Shown here piece after piece: positions 27,134 through 34,864 of a stretch of DNA of 64,000 bases. How positions within the stretch are numbered: the stretch's first letter is position 1; each line of letters begins with the position of its first letter. The notes under the pieces are model-generated. The model had not been told where the DNA came from. It saw nothing but the letters and a program-made list of their open reading frames with translations, and did no database searches. Location of the stretch: assembly GCA_039804025.1 (NCBI GenBank), contig JBDRZP010000003.1, positions 1 to 64,000 of the forward strand, given 5' to 3'. The DNA is from a candidate division WOR-3 bacterium. Lineage in GTDB: Bacteria; Hydrothermota; Hydrothermia; Hydrothermales; JAJRUZ01. Both the position numbers and the translations under genes were made by a program.

Positions 27134-28576
27134 TTATGTAGATCCAGACCCAAACTTTACTTTTCTAAACCTTGCAGGAGGAGAAGCATGACCTACATGC
27201 ATAGATTGACCCGGTTCACCCTTTCCACAGGTTAAAAGCCCATAAAGAATTTGATCTTTCCCTATACCATCACAGGAATTCCAGAAATCTGGTGTTATAC
27301 CATAATAAAGGGGGTCTCTCACAATTTCTCCGGTTAATTTCCCGTTCTTTATTCTGTAACCTATTTCACAGGCAAACTGGAAATTAAGCCTTTTTTCATC
27401 AATACTCCATGATTTATTAACATCAATTAAAAAACCATCTTTAATATCAGAAATAAGCTCTTCCAATGTTTTATCACCTGGTTCAAGGTTTATATTTGTC
27501 ATCCTCACTATTGGAATCCTGTTCCAACTTGAAGCCCTTGCAGCACCAGAAGACTCTGAATTAATATGAATTGCAGTATCCCTTGATGAAAGATATCCTG
27601 AAAGAACACCTTCCTTAATTAAATAAATTTTTTTTGCCCTTGTTCCTTCATCATCAAAACCAAATGTGCCAAGCCCTTTCGGATAAGTAGCATCTGCTGT
27701 GATATTTACAATTGGAGAAGCATATCTAAATTTAAAAAGTTTATCAAGTGTAGCAAAACTCGTTCCTGCATAAGAAGCCTCATAACCTAAAACTCTATCC
27801 AGTTCTGTAGCGTGACCTACTGACTCATGAATTTGAAGAACCATCTGACCAGGCATAATTACAAGATCAAACTCACCTTCTGGAGCTGGTGGAGCAGTAA
27901 GTAATTTATCAGCCTCTTCTACTATTTTGAAAGCATTCTCTTTAAACATCCCTTTATCTATGACCTCAAATCCTCCCTGTAAATAGTTACCACCATGACT
28001 TTCTGGATAAGATCGTACCTCAAGAATTCCATCCTTAAAGGTATAGACTGAATAACCTCCTCCTGAATGATAAATTACCTGGTGTATATCGTGACCTTCA
28101 GTGGAAGCAAAATATTTATTTTCTCTAAAAAATCTTAAAACACAGTTTCTCAAAACAGCATACTTAGAATTTTTTAATATCTCATCTATCTCAAATAAGA
28201 ATTTTAATTTTTCATCGAGAGGAACCTTAAAGGGGTCAATTTCAACAAAAGAAAAATAATTACCTTTTGAAGGTTCTTCCCTTACCAGTTTATATCCAAA
28301 GGAATTATATTTACTGGAAGCATCACATAATTTTTTTGCAAGTTTTACAGTTTCAAAAATTTTTTCTTTACTAAAATCATTTGAAGCTGCAAAACCCATT
28401 CCTCCATTATGAAAAATTCTTATTCCGTATCCTCTATCTTCATCCCTCGCAAAAATTTCAAGGTTTCCGTTTCTTAAAGAAATAAATTCAGATTCCTTTT
28501 CAACAATCCTTATTTCTCCATAGGAAACTTTCAAAATTTCAAAGATATTTAAAGCCTCATTTATAATTTCTCTCAT
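27134..28576 (-). CDS. tldD: TldD-family metalloprotease
   Basis: This 480-residue protein belongs to the TldD/TldE (PmbA) family. It has the zinc motif HESVGH in LQIHESVGHATELDRVLGYE (His-Glu-x3-His, about residues 253-258), which identifies the catalytic TldD type. The N-terminal FISLRNGNLEIFARDEDRGY and a C-terminal CGKGEPGQSMHVGHASPP are also typical. TldD normally works with a TldE partner to trim unfolded peptides or antibiotic precursors. No TldE gene or peptide precursor is visible in this window. A tRNA-Ala gene lies immediately upstream. Confidence 0.93.
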   Translation of the reverse strand: MREIINEALNIFEILKVSYGEIRIVEKESEFISLRNGNLEIFARDEDRGYGIRIFHNGGMGFAASNDFSKEKIFETVKLAKKLCDASSKYNSFGYKLVREEPSKGNYFSFVEIDPFKVPLDEKLKFLFEIDEILKNSKYAVLRNCVLRFFRENKYFASTEGHDIHQVIYHSGGGYSVYTFKDGILEVRSYPESHGGNYLQGGFEVIDKGMFKENAFKIVEEADKLLTAPPAPEGEFDLVIMPGQMVLQIHESVGHATELDRVLGYEASYAGTSFATLDKLFKFRYASPIVNITADATYPKGLGTFGFDDEGTRAKKIYLIKEGVLSGYLSSRDTAIHINSESSGAARASSWNRIPIVRMTNINLEPGDKTLEELISDIKDGFLIDVNKSWSIDEKRLNFQFACEIGYRIKNGKLTGEIVRDPLYYGITPDFWNSCDGIGKDQILYGLLTCGKGEPGQSMHVGHASPPARFRKVKFGSGST

Positions 28577-28590
28577 TTAAAAAATTTTTA

Positions 28591-28663
28591 TGGAGCCGAG
28601 GGGACTTGAACCCCTGACCTTCGGAGTGCGATTCCGACGCTCTCCCACCTGAGCTACGGCCCC
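28591..28663 (-). tRNA. tRNA-Ala (CGC)
   Basis: The 73-nt cloverleaf starts GGGGCCG and ends CGGCTCC plus discriminator A. The anticodon loop ATCGCAC gives CGC (codon GCG). The G3:U70 wobble pair, the alanine identity element, is present. The 3' CCA is not encoded. A TATAAT box at 28,678-28,673 lies a few bases upstream. Confidence 0.95.
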
Positions 28664-28689
28664 TTGTCTATTATTATAAGACAAAAGTC

Positions 28690-29961
28690 TTAACTGAAAG
28701 TAAAATAAATCAAAAGAACTTCAAATAAAACCCTTAATCTTGCATCTCCAAGAATACCAGTTGAGAAAATTAAAGGAAATAAAATAAATATTAAAAGAAA
28801 ACTATCTCTAAAATTTTTTAATAATTTCTTAAAAAATAAAATAAGAAGTAAAATATGGAAAAAAATTGAAAATAAGAGTATAAAAATTCCCTTTAATCCT
28901 AAAAAAATTATTCTTTCTTTAAAAATTTTTTCTATACCTTTTAAAATTTTTCCCTTAAGAAATAAACCAAAAAATTCCTGTTGAACCCCTCTAAGAATAT
29001 CCTTACCTGAAAAATAAACTATAAGAGGTTTCAATGAAATAGGTGAAAAAAGTGTATTAAAAGAAAATATAAAATGGGAAATTAAAAATTCTGGAAAGGT
29101 TCTTTTAAGTTCTTTTAAAGAAATTTTTATCATCCCATAATAAATATCTCCTTCATTAAAATTTTCTCCCAGTTCCTTTAAAAGTTCATCACTCATCTTT
29201 TCCCTTGCTTCACTAAAAGAAATTTTATCTTTTAAAGAAACAGAAAAAGGAACATAATAAGAAAAAAAATTAACAGGGATAACACTTGAAAAACCTAAAA
29301 ATCCCAAATTTTTATAAACAATTAAAACCCAAACAAAAGAAATTGCTAAAGGGAAAATTAATATAAAAAAGGCTCTTTTAAATTCCCTTATAATAAGAAA
29401 ATACATAAATAAAAATAATGGCAACAAAAGGGCAACAGGTTTTATATAAGGGAGGAGAGAAAGAATTAAAATAGAAAAAAGAAAACGGTTTTCCTTTAAA
29501 AAAATATAAAGAAAATAAAGAAAAAAACCAAAGAAAAAATCAGCTGTTGGTAAAAGAGAATGAAAATTCAAATTAGGTGAAAGAATAAAAAAAATTGAAA
29601 ATAAATAAAAACTTTTCTTTTTCATTTTTTTATAAGAAAAAATCAGCAAAATTATAGAAAGAATAACATTGATAACAAAATTAGTTAAAGGAGATTTATT
29701 TAATTTATAAAAAATTGAGAGAAAAAAAGGAAAAAGAGGAGTTCTATAAGTCTCAAATTTTCCATTTCTTGTAAAACCTTTTCCCTCGGATAAATTTAGT
29801 GCAAGCTCATGATATTCTTTTGCATCTGAAACTGATTCAAGAATTCTTCTTGGCTCGTTCAAACCTTCAAGAATGTAAAAAATTCTTGTTATTAAAAGAA
29901 AAAAAATTATAAGAAAAAGAGTAAATCTATAAGTCAGGATAATTTTCTTTATTCTTAACAC
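28690..29961 (-). CDS. GT-C fold membrane glycosyltransferase (ArnT/PMT-like)
   Basis: This 423-residue protein has about ten membrane helices. The first large loop holds RRILESVSDAKEYHELAL, with an Asp in the position used as catalytic base by GT-C enzymes, then EGKGFTRNGKFETYRTPLFP. The late loop has GDARLRVLFEVL, similar to the end motif of dolichyl-phosphate-mannose transferases. It probably transfers a sugar from polyprenyl phosphate to a protein or lipid; the acceptor is unknown. It overlaps thyX by 35 bp, which is long. The C-terminus is only about 30 bp from the tRNA-Ala gene. Confidence 0.7.
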   Translation of the reverse strand: MLRIKKIILTYRFTLFLIIFFLLITRIFYILEGLNEPRRILESVSDAKEYHELALNLSEGKGFTRNGKFETYRTPLFPFFLSIFYKLNKSPLTNFVINVILSIILLIFSYKKMKKKSFYLFSIFFILSPNLNFHSLLPTADFFFGFFLYFLYIFLKENRFLFSILILSLLPYIKPVALLLPLFLFMYFLIIREFKRAFFILIFPLAISFVWVLIVYKNLGFLGFSSVIPVNFFSYYVPFSVSLKDKISFSEAREKMSDELLKELGENFNEGDIYYGMIKISLKELKRTFPEFLISHFIFSFNTLFSPISLKPLIVYFSGKDILRGVQQEFFGLFLKGKILKGIEKIFKERIIFLGLKGIFILLFSIFFHILLLILFFKKLLKNFRDSFLLIFILFPLIFSTGILGDARLRVLFEVLLIYFTFS

Positions 29962-30610
29962 AGTATTTTAAAAAAGCCTCATATGTCCAGGGCATTTTTT
30001 CTTTGAAAATTTCTAAAATACATTTTGCATATTCCCTTATTTCATATTGAGCATGAATATCAAGTCTTAACCTCAAAAAATTCATCAAGCTCCTCGCATT
30101 AACTGTCCAGTAAAACTGCGTATAAGTTGAAAGAGGACATACAATCCTTGCAATTTCCCTTGCTACACCTCTCTCAAGAAGTTCTCTATAAACTTCAAAG
30201 GATTTTTCAAAAATATCTTGCATCTTTTTCAATAGCTCCTTTTCCTCCTCAATATCACCAAATTCACTCATCTGTTTATCTTTTTTTGATTGAACCCTTA
30301 ACTTTTCTGGTAAATAATATTCATCCTTGTATTCAGTATATCTACCTGAAATTTCATTATAAGAACCCCATCTATGCCTGAACCATTGCCTTGCAACAAA
30401 TATTGGACACTTCACATGAAATTTAAAAACCGAATGCTCAAAGGGGGTCATATGCTCATTTTCCATTAAATAAAATAAAAGCTTTTTATCCTTTTCTTCT
30501 CCTTTTAAACCCGAACCATAAGAAACCCTCGCAGATTGGACAACAGAATTATCACCTCCCATAAATTCAACAAGGCGTAAAAAACCTTTATCAAGAACTT
30601 TAAATTCCAT
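29927..30610 (-). CDS. thyX: FAD-dependent thymidylate synthase
   Basis: This 227-residue enzyme makes dTMP from dUMP with methylene-tetrahydrofolate, FAD and NADPH. The signature FRHRWGSYNEISGRYTEY (RHRxxSxxExSxRY, residues about 78-95) is intact. Also visible are GGDNSVVQSARVSYGSG and SLMNFLRLRLDIHAQYEIRE, which line the dUMP and FAD pockets. ThyX in place of ThyA is usual in anaerobes and thermophiles. It follows gmhA with a 10-bp gap. Confidence 0.95.
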   Translation of the reverse strand: MEFKVLDKGFLRLVEFMGGDNSVVQSARVSYGSGLKGEEKDKKLLFYLMENEHMTPFEHSVFKFHVKCPIFVARQWFRHRWGSYNEISGRYTEYKDEYYLPEKLRVQSKKDKQMSEFGDIEEEKELLKKMQDIFEKSFEVYRELLERGVAREIARIVCPLSTYTQFYWTVNARSLMNFLRLRLDIHAQYEIREYAKCILEIFKEKMPWTYEAFLKYCVKNKENYPDL

Positions 30611-30620
30611 TGTTAAATAG

Positions 30621-31199
30621 TTATTTTGCTCTATTTATTACTTCTTTTTCAATTAAAAAGGCAAAAATATGGAGTATCAATTCATGAACTTCCTGTATCC
30701 TTGGAGTTGAATTTGAAGGAACATTTATTAATACATCGCAAATCTCATGAACCGGTGGATTTTTATCTCCTGTAAGATAAATTATCTTTATTCCCATCTC
30801 CTTTGCCTTTTTACAGGCTCTGTTAACATTCTCTGATTTTCCTGATGTTGATATTGCTATTAAAGAATCACCTTCTCTTCCTAAAGCCTCTATCTGTCTT
30901 GAAAAAACATTTTCAAAACCTATGTCATTAGAAATTGCTGTAAGAGATGATGTATCAGTGGTTAGTGCAATTGCTGCAAGTCCCTTTCTTTTTTCAACCC
31001 TATATTTTCCAACAAGTTCAGCAGCAAAGTGTTGGGCTTGAGCAGCTGAACCTCCATTTCCACATATTAAAATCTTTCCACCACTTAATAGAGTTTGATT
31101 TAGAATTTTTACTGCCTCATTTATTAAGGTGGCAGAGTTTAAAATCTTTTTTTTAATTTCAATTGATTCTTCAATTTCGGATAAAATAAGGTCTATCAT
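30621..31199 (-). CDS. gmhA: Phosphoheptose isomerase
   Basis: This 192-residue SIS-domain protein converts sedoheptulose-7-phosphate to glycero-manno-heptose-7-phosphate, the first step to the ADP- or GDP-heptose of LPS or S-layer glycans. Evidence is ILICGNGGSAAQAQHFAAEL (residues about 42-61), ALTTDTSSLTAISNDIGFE, LIAISTSGKSENVNRA and RIQEVHELILHIFAFLIEK with the catalytic His. With the GT9 enzyme at 9,652 it supports heptose in a surface polymer. It is preceded by the MidA-like gene. Confidence 0.94.
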   Translation of the reverse strand: MIDLILSEIEESIEIKKKILNSATLINEAVKILNQTLLSGGKILICGNGGSAAQAQHFAAELVGKYRVEKRKGLAAIALTTDTSSLTAISNDIGFENVFSRQIEALGREGDSLIAISTSGKSENVNRACKKAKEMGIKIIYLTGDKNPPVHEICDVLINVPSNSTPRIQEVHELILHIFAFLIEKEVINRAK

Positions 31200-31215
31200 T
31201 TTAAAAAAAGTAATT

Positions 31216-32205
31216 TTAAGGATTTGAACCTCTTAAAATAAAAACCTTAAAAATTTCTCCCATGGCTTCGGGATTAATCAAGTAATTTAATTGACTGATT
31301 AGTTTAAGTCTTTCTTTACTCTCAAGAATTCTTTCATATTCAAAAATTTCCTCTAAATAATCTTTCAAAAAATCACTTAATTTTTTAATCTCAATAATTT
31401 CATAGCCTGAAAGTTCAAATTTTTTCTTTAAAAAATCAATATTTAAAGTCCTTGTTATATCCTTTTCACCCATTTCATCATAAAAATTATAGGAAACAGA
31501 ATGTTTTTTAAAAGCCCTTGCTGTTCCTTTTCCTTTTTTTATAATCTCATTCAAACTTTCTGCGTAATCTAAAAAAATTAAAAAAGAATCCTTAATTTTA
31601 TCTTTAATTTCCTTTAAAAAAATTATAATATCATCTGAATATTCAAAAACAGAATTATCAGGTATTTTATCCATAAAGTAATCTAAAAAATTGTCATCAT
31701 ACCTTCTAAGGATTTCTTTTTTATTTTCAAGGTCAACCATGATTTCAAATATTTTACCACTCATTTTAACAAATCTTCTGAAAGGAAAAGCATCTAAAAC
31801 TTCTATAATTATTATAAAACCCTTAAAATTTTTTATTTCTTTTAAAGAATCAAGAAAAATTACCTCTTTTAAATTTTTAAGTCTCTCTCTTGCAACTCTT
31901 AAAAGATTTTTTGAAGGTTCATAAAAAAAATATTTAATTTTCTTCATAATTTTCAAAAAATTTTCACAGAATACTCCCTCACCACCACCTATTTCTAAAA
32001 TTTCGTAAGTATTAAGTTCTTTCCCTTTTTCTTCTATGAATTTTTTAAGGGATAGAATTAAGGGTAAGGAAAAATTTGAAGGTGTTACAAAATCACCCCT
32101 TTCACCTGTCAAAAATTCTTTTTTTGTATAGAAACCTTTTTCACCATAAAGAGCTTCTTTCATAAAATCTTTAAAGGAAATTACCTTTCCTTTAATTCTC
32201 TCCAT
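31216..32205 (-). CDS. SAM-dependent methyltransferase, MidA/NDUFAF7-like
   Basis: This 329-residue protein belongs to the COG1565 group, whose eukaryotic member NDUFAF7 methylates an arginine of a respiratory complex I subunit. It has FMKEALYGEKGFYTKKEFLT and GERGDFVTPS at the N-terminus (family signature) and the SAM motif YEILEIGGGEGVFCENFLKI near residues 43-62. IIIEVLDAFPFRRFV corresponds to the acidic loop. It may methylate a protein, but a bacterial target is not established. It overlaps the MBL-fold gene by 25 bp. Confidence 0.82.
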   Translation of the reverse strand: MERIKGKVISFKDFMKEALYGEKGFYTKKEFLTGERGDFVTPSNFSLPLILSLKKFIEEKGKELNTYEILEIGGGEGVFCENFLKIMKKIKYFFYEPSKNLLRVARERLKNLKEVIFLDSLKEIKNFKGFIIIIEVLDAFPFRRFVKMSGKIFEIMVDLENKKEILRRYDDNFLDYFMDKIPDNSVFEYSDDIIIFLKEIKDKIKDSFLIFLDYAESLNEIIKKGKGTARAFKKHSVSYNFYDEMGEKDITRTLNIDFLKKKFELSGYEIIEIKKLSDFLKDYLEEIFEYERILESKERLKLISQLNYLINPEAMGEIFKVFILRGSNP

Positions 32206-32828
32206 ATAAAATCCTTTGCTTTTTTCAATTCAAATGATGTGAAGGAAGGACCATGCCCGGGATAAAACCTTCCTTCAAGTTCAAATAAAATTTCAAGAGT
32301 TTTCTTCAAAATTTTTTTATCCTCAACAAATAAAGAAATCCTTGGTCTTTTTAAAAAAGGGTTGGGACCAATCAGTGTGTCACCAATAAAGTAATTATTT
32401 TCTATTTTAAAAGTAACAGAACCGTATGTGTGTCCTGGTGTTTCAATTATATAAATACCATTTAAATCTTTTAAATTATCCCTTTCAAAAACTTCAAAGT
32501 CAGCAAATCTTTTTAAAAAATTTAAACTAAAATAAACTATGTTTGAATAAAAAGTGCCCTTTGATGGTGGAAGATGAATGATTTTATTTTTTACAAATTC
32601 ATAATCCCTCTCATGTATAAAAATTTTTGTCCCATTTTTTTGCAAAAAGCTTGCATTTCCAATGTGATCCCAGTGACCATGTGTTATAAGTAAATAATCC
32701 AATTTTTCTTTAAGAGAATTTATTTTTCTTCTTTCAAATGGTGAACCTGAATCTATAAGTATTTTTTTTTCATTAAATTCTACTAAGTAAAAAACAGAAT
32801 AAAAGGAAGAAATTCTTTTAATTTTCAA
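32181..32828 (-). CDS. MBL-fold metallohydrolase
   Basis: This 215-residue protein has the metallo-beta-lactamase fold. The motif LLITHGHWDHIGNASFL (HxHxDH variant HGHWDH, residues about 48-64) binds two metals. IETPGHTYGSVTFKI (the second His), YFIGDTLIGPN (the bridging Asp) and FYPGHGPSF (the last His) complete the active site. It is of the small glyoxalase II-like type, and its substrate is unknown. It is 1 bp from the roadblock-like gene, so it is probably transcribed with the chemosensory operon. Confidence 0.85.
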   Translation of the reverse strand: MKIKRISSFYSVFYLVEFNEKKILIDSGSPFERRKINSLKEKLDYLLITHGHWDHIGNASFLQKNGTKIFIHERDYEFVKNKIIHLPPSKGTFYSNIVYFSLNFLKRFADFEVFERDNLKDLNGIYIIETPGHTYGSVTFKIENNYFIGDTLIGPNPFLKRPRISLFVEDKKILKKTLEILFELEGRFYPGHGPSFTSFELKKAKDFIWRELKER

Positions 32829-32829
32829 T

Positions 32830-33168
32830 TTAAAGATCTATAAATCTTTGATGATAAATTCTTAAAAGCCCCAGGTTTACAGATTTTCTCGCAAAGGTAA
32901 TAAGGAAGCCTTTAAATTTGGGAGGGTTCTTCGACAATATAACAACCTTTTCCTTGGTAAAAATATATAAAATTGTTCTATTATCTTTATTATAACTCTT
33001 AAAGAAATTAATAAGGTCTCTTCTATCCTGGGGCGAAATATTAAAAGAAACTTCCTCATAAATTGAATTACCATTTTCATCTGTCACAATAATTCCATTA
33101 ACATCAGGATTTCTTAACATTTCTTTTAAATAAAAAAAACCTTTCTTACCTTTTGTTATTCCTTCCAT
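32830..33168 (-). CDS. Roadblock/LC7-like small protein
   Basis: This 112-residue protein matches the roadblock fold pattern: an N-terminal helix, then NPDVNGIIVTDENGNSIYEE (two strands joined by a DENG turn), a helix, TILYIFTKEKVVILSKN, and a final helix NLGLLRIYHQRFIDL. MglB, a roadblock protein, regulates the small GTPase MglA in type IV pilus polarity. It overlaps the preceding gene by 13 bp. A role with the che genes upstream is inferred from the conserved direction and spacing. No MglA-like GTPase is in the window. Confidence 0.6.
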   Translation of the reverse strand: MEGITKGKKGFFYLKEMLRNPDVNGIIVTDENGNSIYEEVSFNISPQDRRDLINFFKSYNKDNRTILYIFTKEKVVILSKNPPKFKGFLITFARKSVNLGLLRIYHQRFIDL

Positions 33169-33743
33169 TTGAGCTTTTTAACTATCCATCTTAATGTAAC
33201 AAAATTTGTATTTTCCTTAAAAATAAGAAATTTCCATTTACCATTTCCCTTGAAACCTACTTCTGGTAAATCCTTTTCAACAATTATTTCTCTCGGTTCC
33301 CCGATGCCCCATTTTTTAAAGTAAGTTTCAACAACTGTCACAAAGGGTAAAAGTTCATCATCTTCTCTTATTTCTTCCAGCTCATCAATACCTTTCAAAA
33401 ATTCAAATAACTCTTCCTTTTGCTCAGATGGTTTAATTTCTTCTTTTCTTTCAATCTCTTTTTTTTCTTCAAGTTTAATTTTAACTTCCTCAATTATCTT
33501 TTCTCCTTTCCTTTCCCTTATTTCTTTTAATTTTTCTCTCAAATAATTTACTTTTTCATTATCTTTCTGAAGTTCTGCGATTTTTATCCAAAGGGAAAGA
33601 GCTCTTTCAGATAAGGGGCTTGACCTTAAATAATCCTTCAAAAGAGTTTCAGCTTCAATAATTAAGTTGTGTTCAATATACTCCTCAACAAGTTCAAGAA
33701 GCAAGCTGGACCTCGGATCATAAAAAAGTTTTTCTTCTTTCAT
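33156..33743 (-). CDS. Hypothetical protein with helical N-terminus and charged linker
   Basis: I do not recognise this 195-residue protein. Residues about 8-75 look like TPR-type helices (LELVEEYIEHNLIIEAETLL, LSERALSLWIKIAELQ). A strongly charged linker follows (IIEEVKIKLEEKKEIERKEE). The C-terminal 60 residues are mixed alpha/beta (FVTVVETYFKKWGIGE, GFKGNGKWKFLIFKE). The gene overlaps both neighbours (4 bp with the PATAN gene, 13 bp with the roadblock gene), so it is a fixed member of this operon. It could be an adaptor between the TPR proteins and the roadblock protein (inference). Confidence 0.6.
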   Translation of the reverse strand: MKEEKLFYDPRSSLLLELVEEYIEHNLIIEAETLLKDYLRSSPLSERALSLWIKIAELQKDNEKVNYLREKLKEIRERKGEKIIEEVKIKLEEKKEIERKEEIKPSEQKEELFEFLKGIDELEEIREDDELLPFVTVVETYFKKWGIGEPREIIVEKDLPEVGFKGNGKWKFLIFKENTNFVTLRWIVKKLKWKE

Positions 33744-34864
33744 ATTAAGAGTTTTCTCTTATCAATTTCTAAAAGTAAGGTTCTTAGAAGGGACAAAAGT
33801 CTATCAATTCTTTCCTTTAAGTCAGGAGTTGAATATTCATAAGCTTTTTCCCATGCTTTAAGTGCTCCCTGAAGGTCTCCGAATTTAACTCTTACAAAAC
33901 CCATACCATAGTAACCTAAGGGGTTATGTGGATCCCTTCTTATTACCTGATAATACTCCTGTGATGCAAGTCTATAATTTTTTAAAAGAAAATATAGATC
34001 AGCAAGAAGAAGGTGAGCCATTATAAAATCAGGATAAAGGGAAAGAGCTTTACTCAAAAAAGCTTCGGCCTCTAAATATTTACCCTTTTTTATCATATCC
34101 CTTGCTTTTAAAAAAAGCTCTTCTGCCTCTCTTTTTGCTTTTTCCTCAAGAGCTTTATCCACTTCCTTAAATTCTATAATACCCCTTTCATGTAATCTTA
34201 TTATCTCCTTTGCTACTTCAATAGAAGGCAATCTAAATTCTTCCATAATATCCTCAATTTTTCTCCTTCCATCTACCAAGGAAAGTATTTTCCATTCAAG
34301 AGGAGAAAGATCAAGATGAGAGGCACCTTCATTAATCCATTTTTCTGATAAAACTGGAACAAGGGAATAGGAGGGTATTTTTTTTGAAATTTCTTCCCAT
34401 TCATCAAGTCTTCTTGAACTTTCAAGCAAAATATCCTGAATATCAAAAGAAAAGGGGTCGGGCAAAACTTCTCCTTCATCTTTTATTTCATCAAACCTAA
34501 ATTCTCCTTTTTTCCAGGAAAGAATTTCAAACATTCTTGTTTCATTAGACATTCTTAAAATTTTTATAATTGGGGAAAGATCTTTAATTTTTTCATAGGC
34601 AATTTTTAAAATTTCTTTCTCATTAAATTTTAAATCTTCCTGTAAATCTTTCAAAAGACCTGACTGTTTTATTTTTGTATATAAGAAATCATCACCAACT
34701 ATTGTTATAAGCTGTAAATTACCTCTCTTTAAAATAATCTCTGCAGAATTTTTCTCCTTTTTAAGTTCATTTATAGCTTTAATCTTACCTGTTTTTCTGT
34801 TCATAGCAAGTATCTGCAAAAAATCAATAAGGGAAAGTTCTTCAAGTTTACCTTCAATTGGCAT
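33740..34864 (-). CDS. PATAN-domain (DUF4388) protein with TPR repeats
   Basis: This 374-residue protein starts with the PATAN/DUF4388 fold: MPIEGKLEELSLIDFLQILA and NRKTGKIKAIN, up to FRFDEIKDEGEVLPDPFSFD. A winged-helix-like segment follows (LSPLEWKILSLVDGRRKIEDIM, residues about 185-235), then TPR repeats (AEAFLSKALSLYPDFIMAHL, SQEYYQVIRRDPHNPLGYYG). In cyanobacteria, PATAN response regulators act on type IV pilus motility. Here no receiver domain is fused. It overlaps the 807-residue TPR gene by 1 bp. Together with CheA it may form the input or output of the pathway (inference). Confidence 0.7.
   Translation of the reverse strand: MPIEGKLEELSLIDFLQILAMNRKTGKIKAINELKKEKNSAEIILKRGNLQLITIVGDDFLYTKIKQSGLLKDLQEDLKFNEKEILKIAYEKIKDLSPIIKILRMSNETRMFEILSWKKGEFRFDEIKDEGEVLPDPFSFDIQDILLESSRRLDEWEEISKKIPSYSLVPVLSEKWINEGASHLDLSPLEWKILSLVDGRRKIEDIMEEFRLPSIEVAKEIIRLHERGIIEFKEVDKALEEKAKREAEELFLKARDMIKKGKYLEAEAFLSKALSLYPDFIMAHLLLADLYFLLKNYRLASQEYYQVIRRDPHNPLGYYGMGFVRVKFGDLQGALKAWEKAYEYSTPDLKERIDRLLSLLRTLLLEIDKRKLLI

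Noticed and set aside
28679-28691. AAGAC/GTCTT hairpin as terminator of the GT-C gene
   Set aside because: The 5-bp stem overlaps the likely -10 box of tRNA-Ala and is not followed by a T-run.
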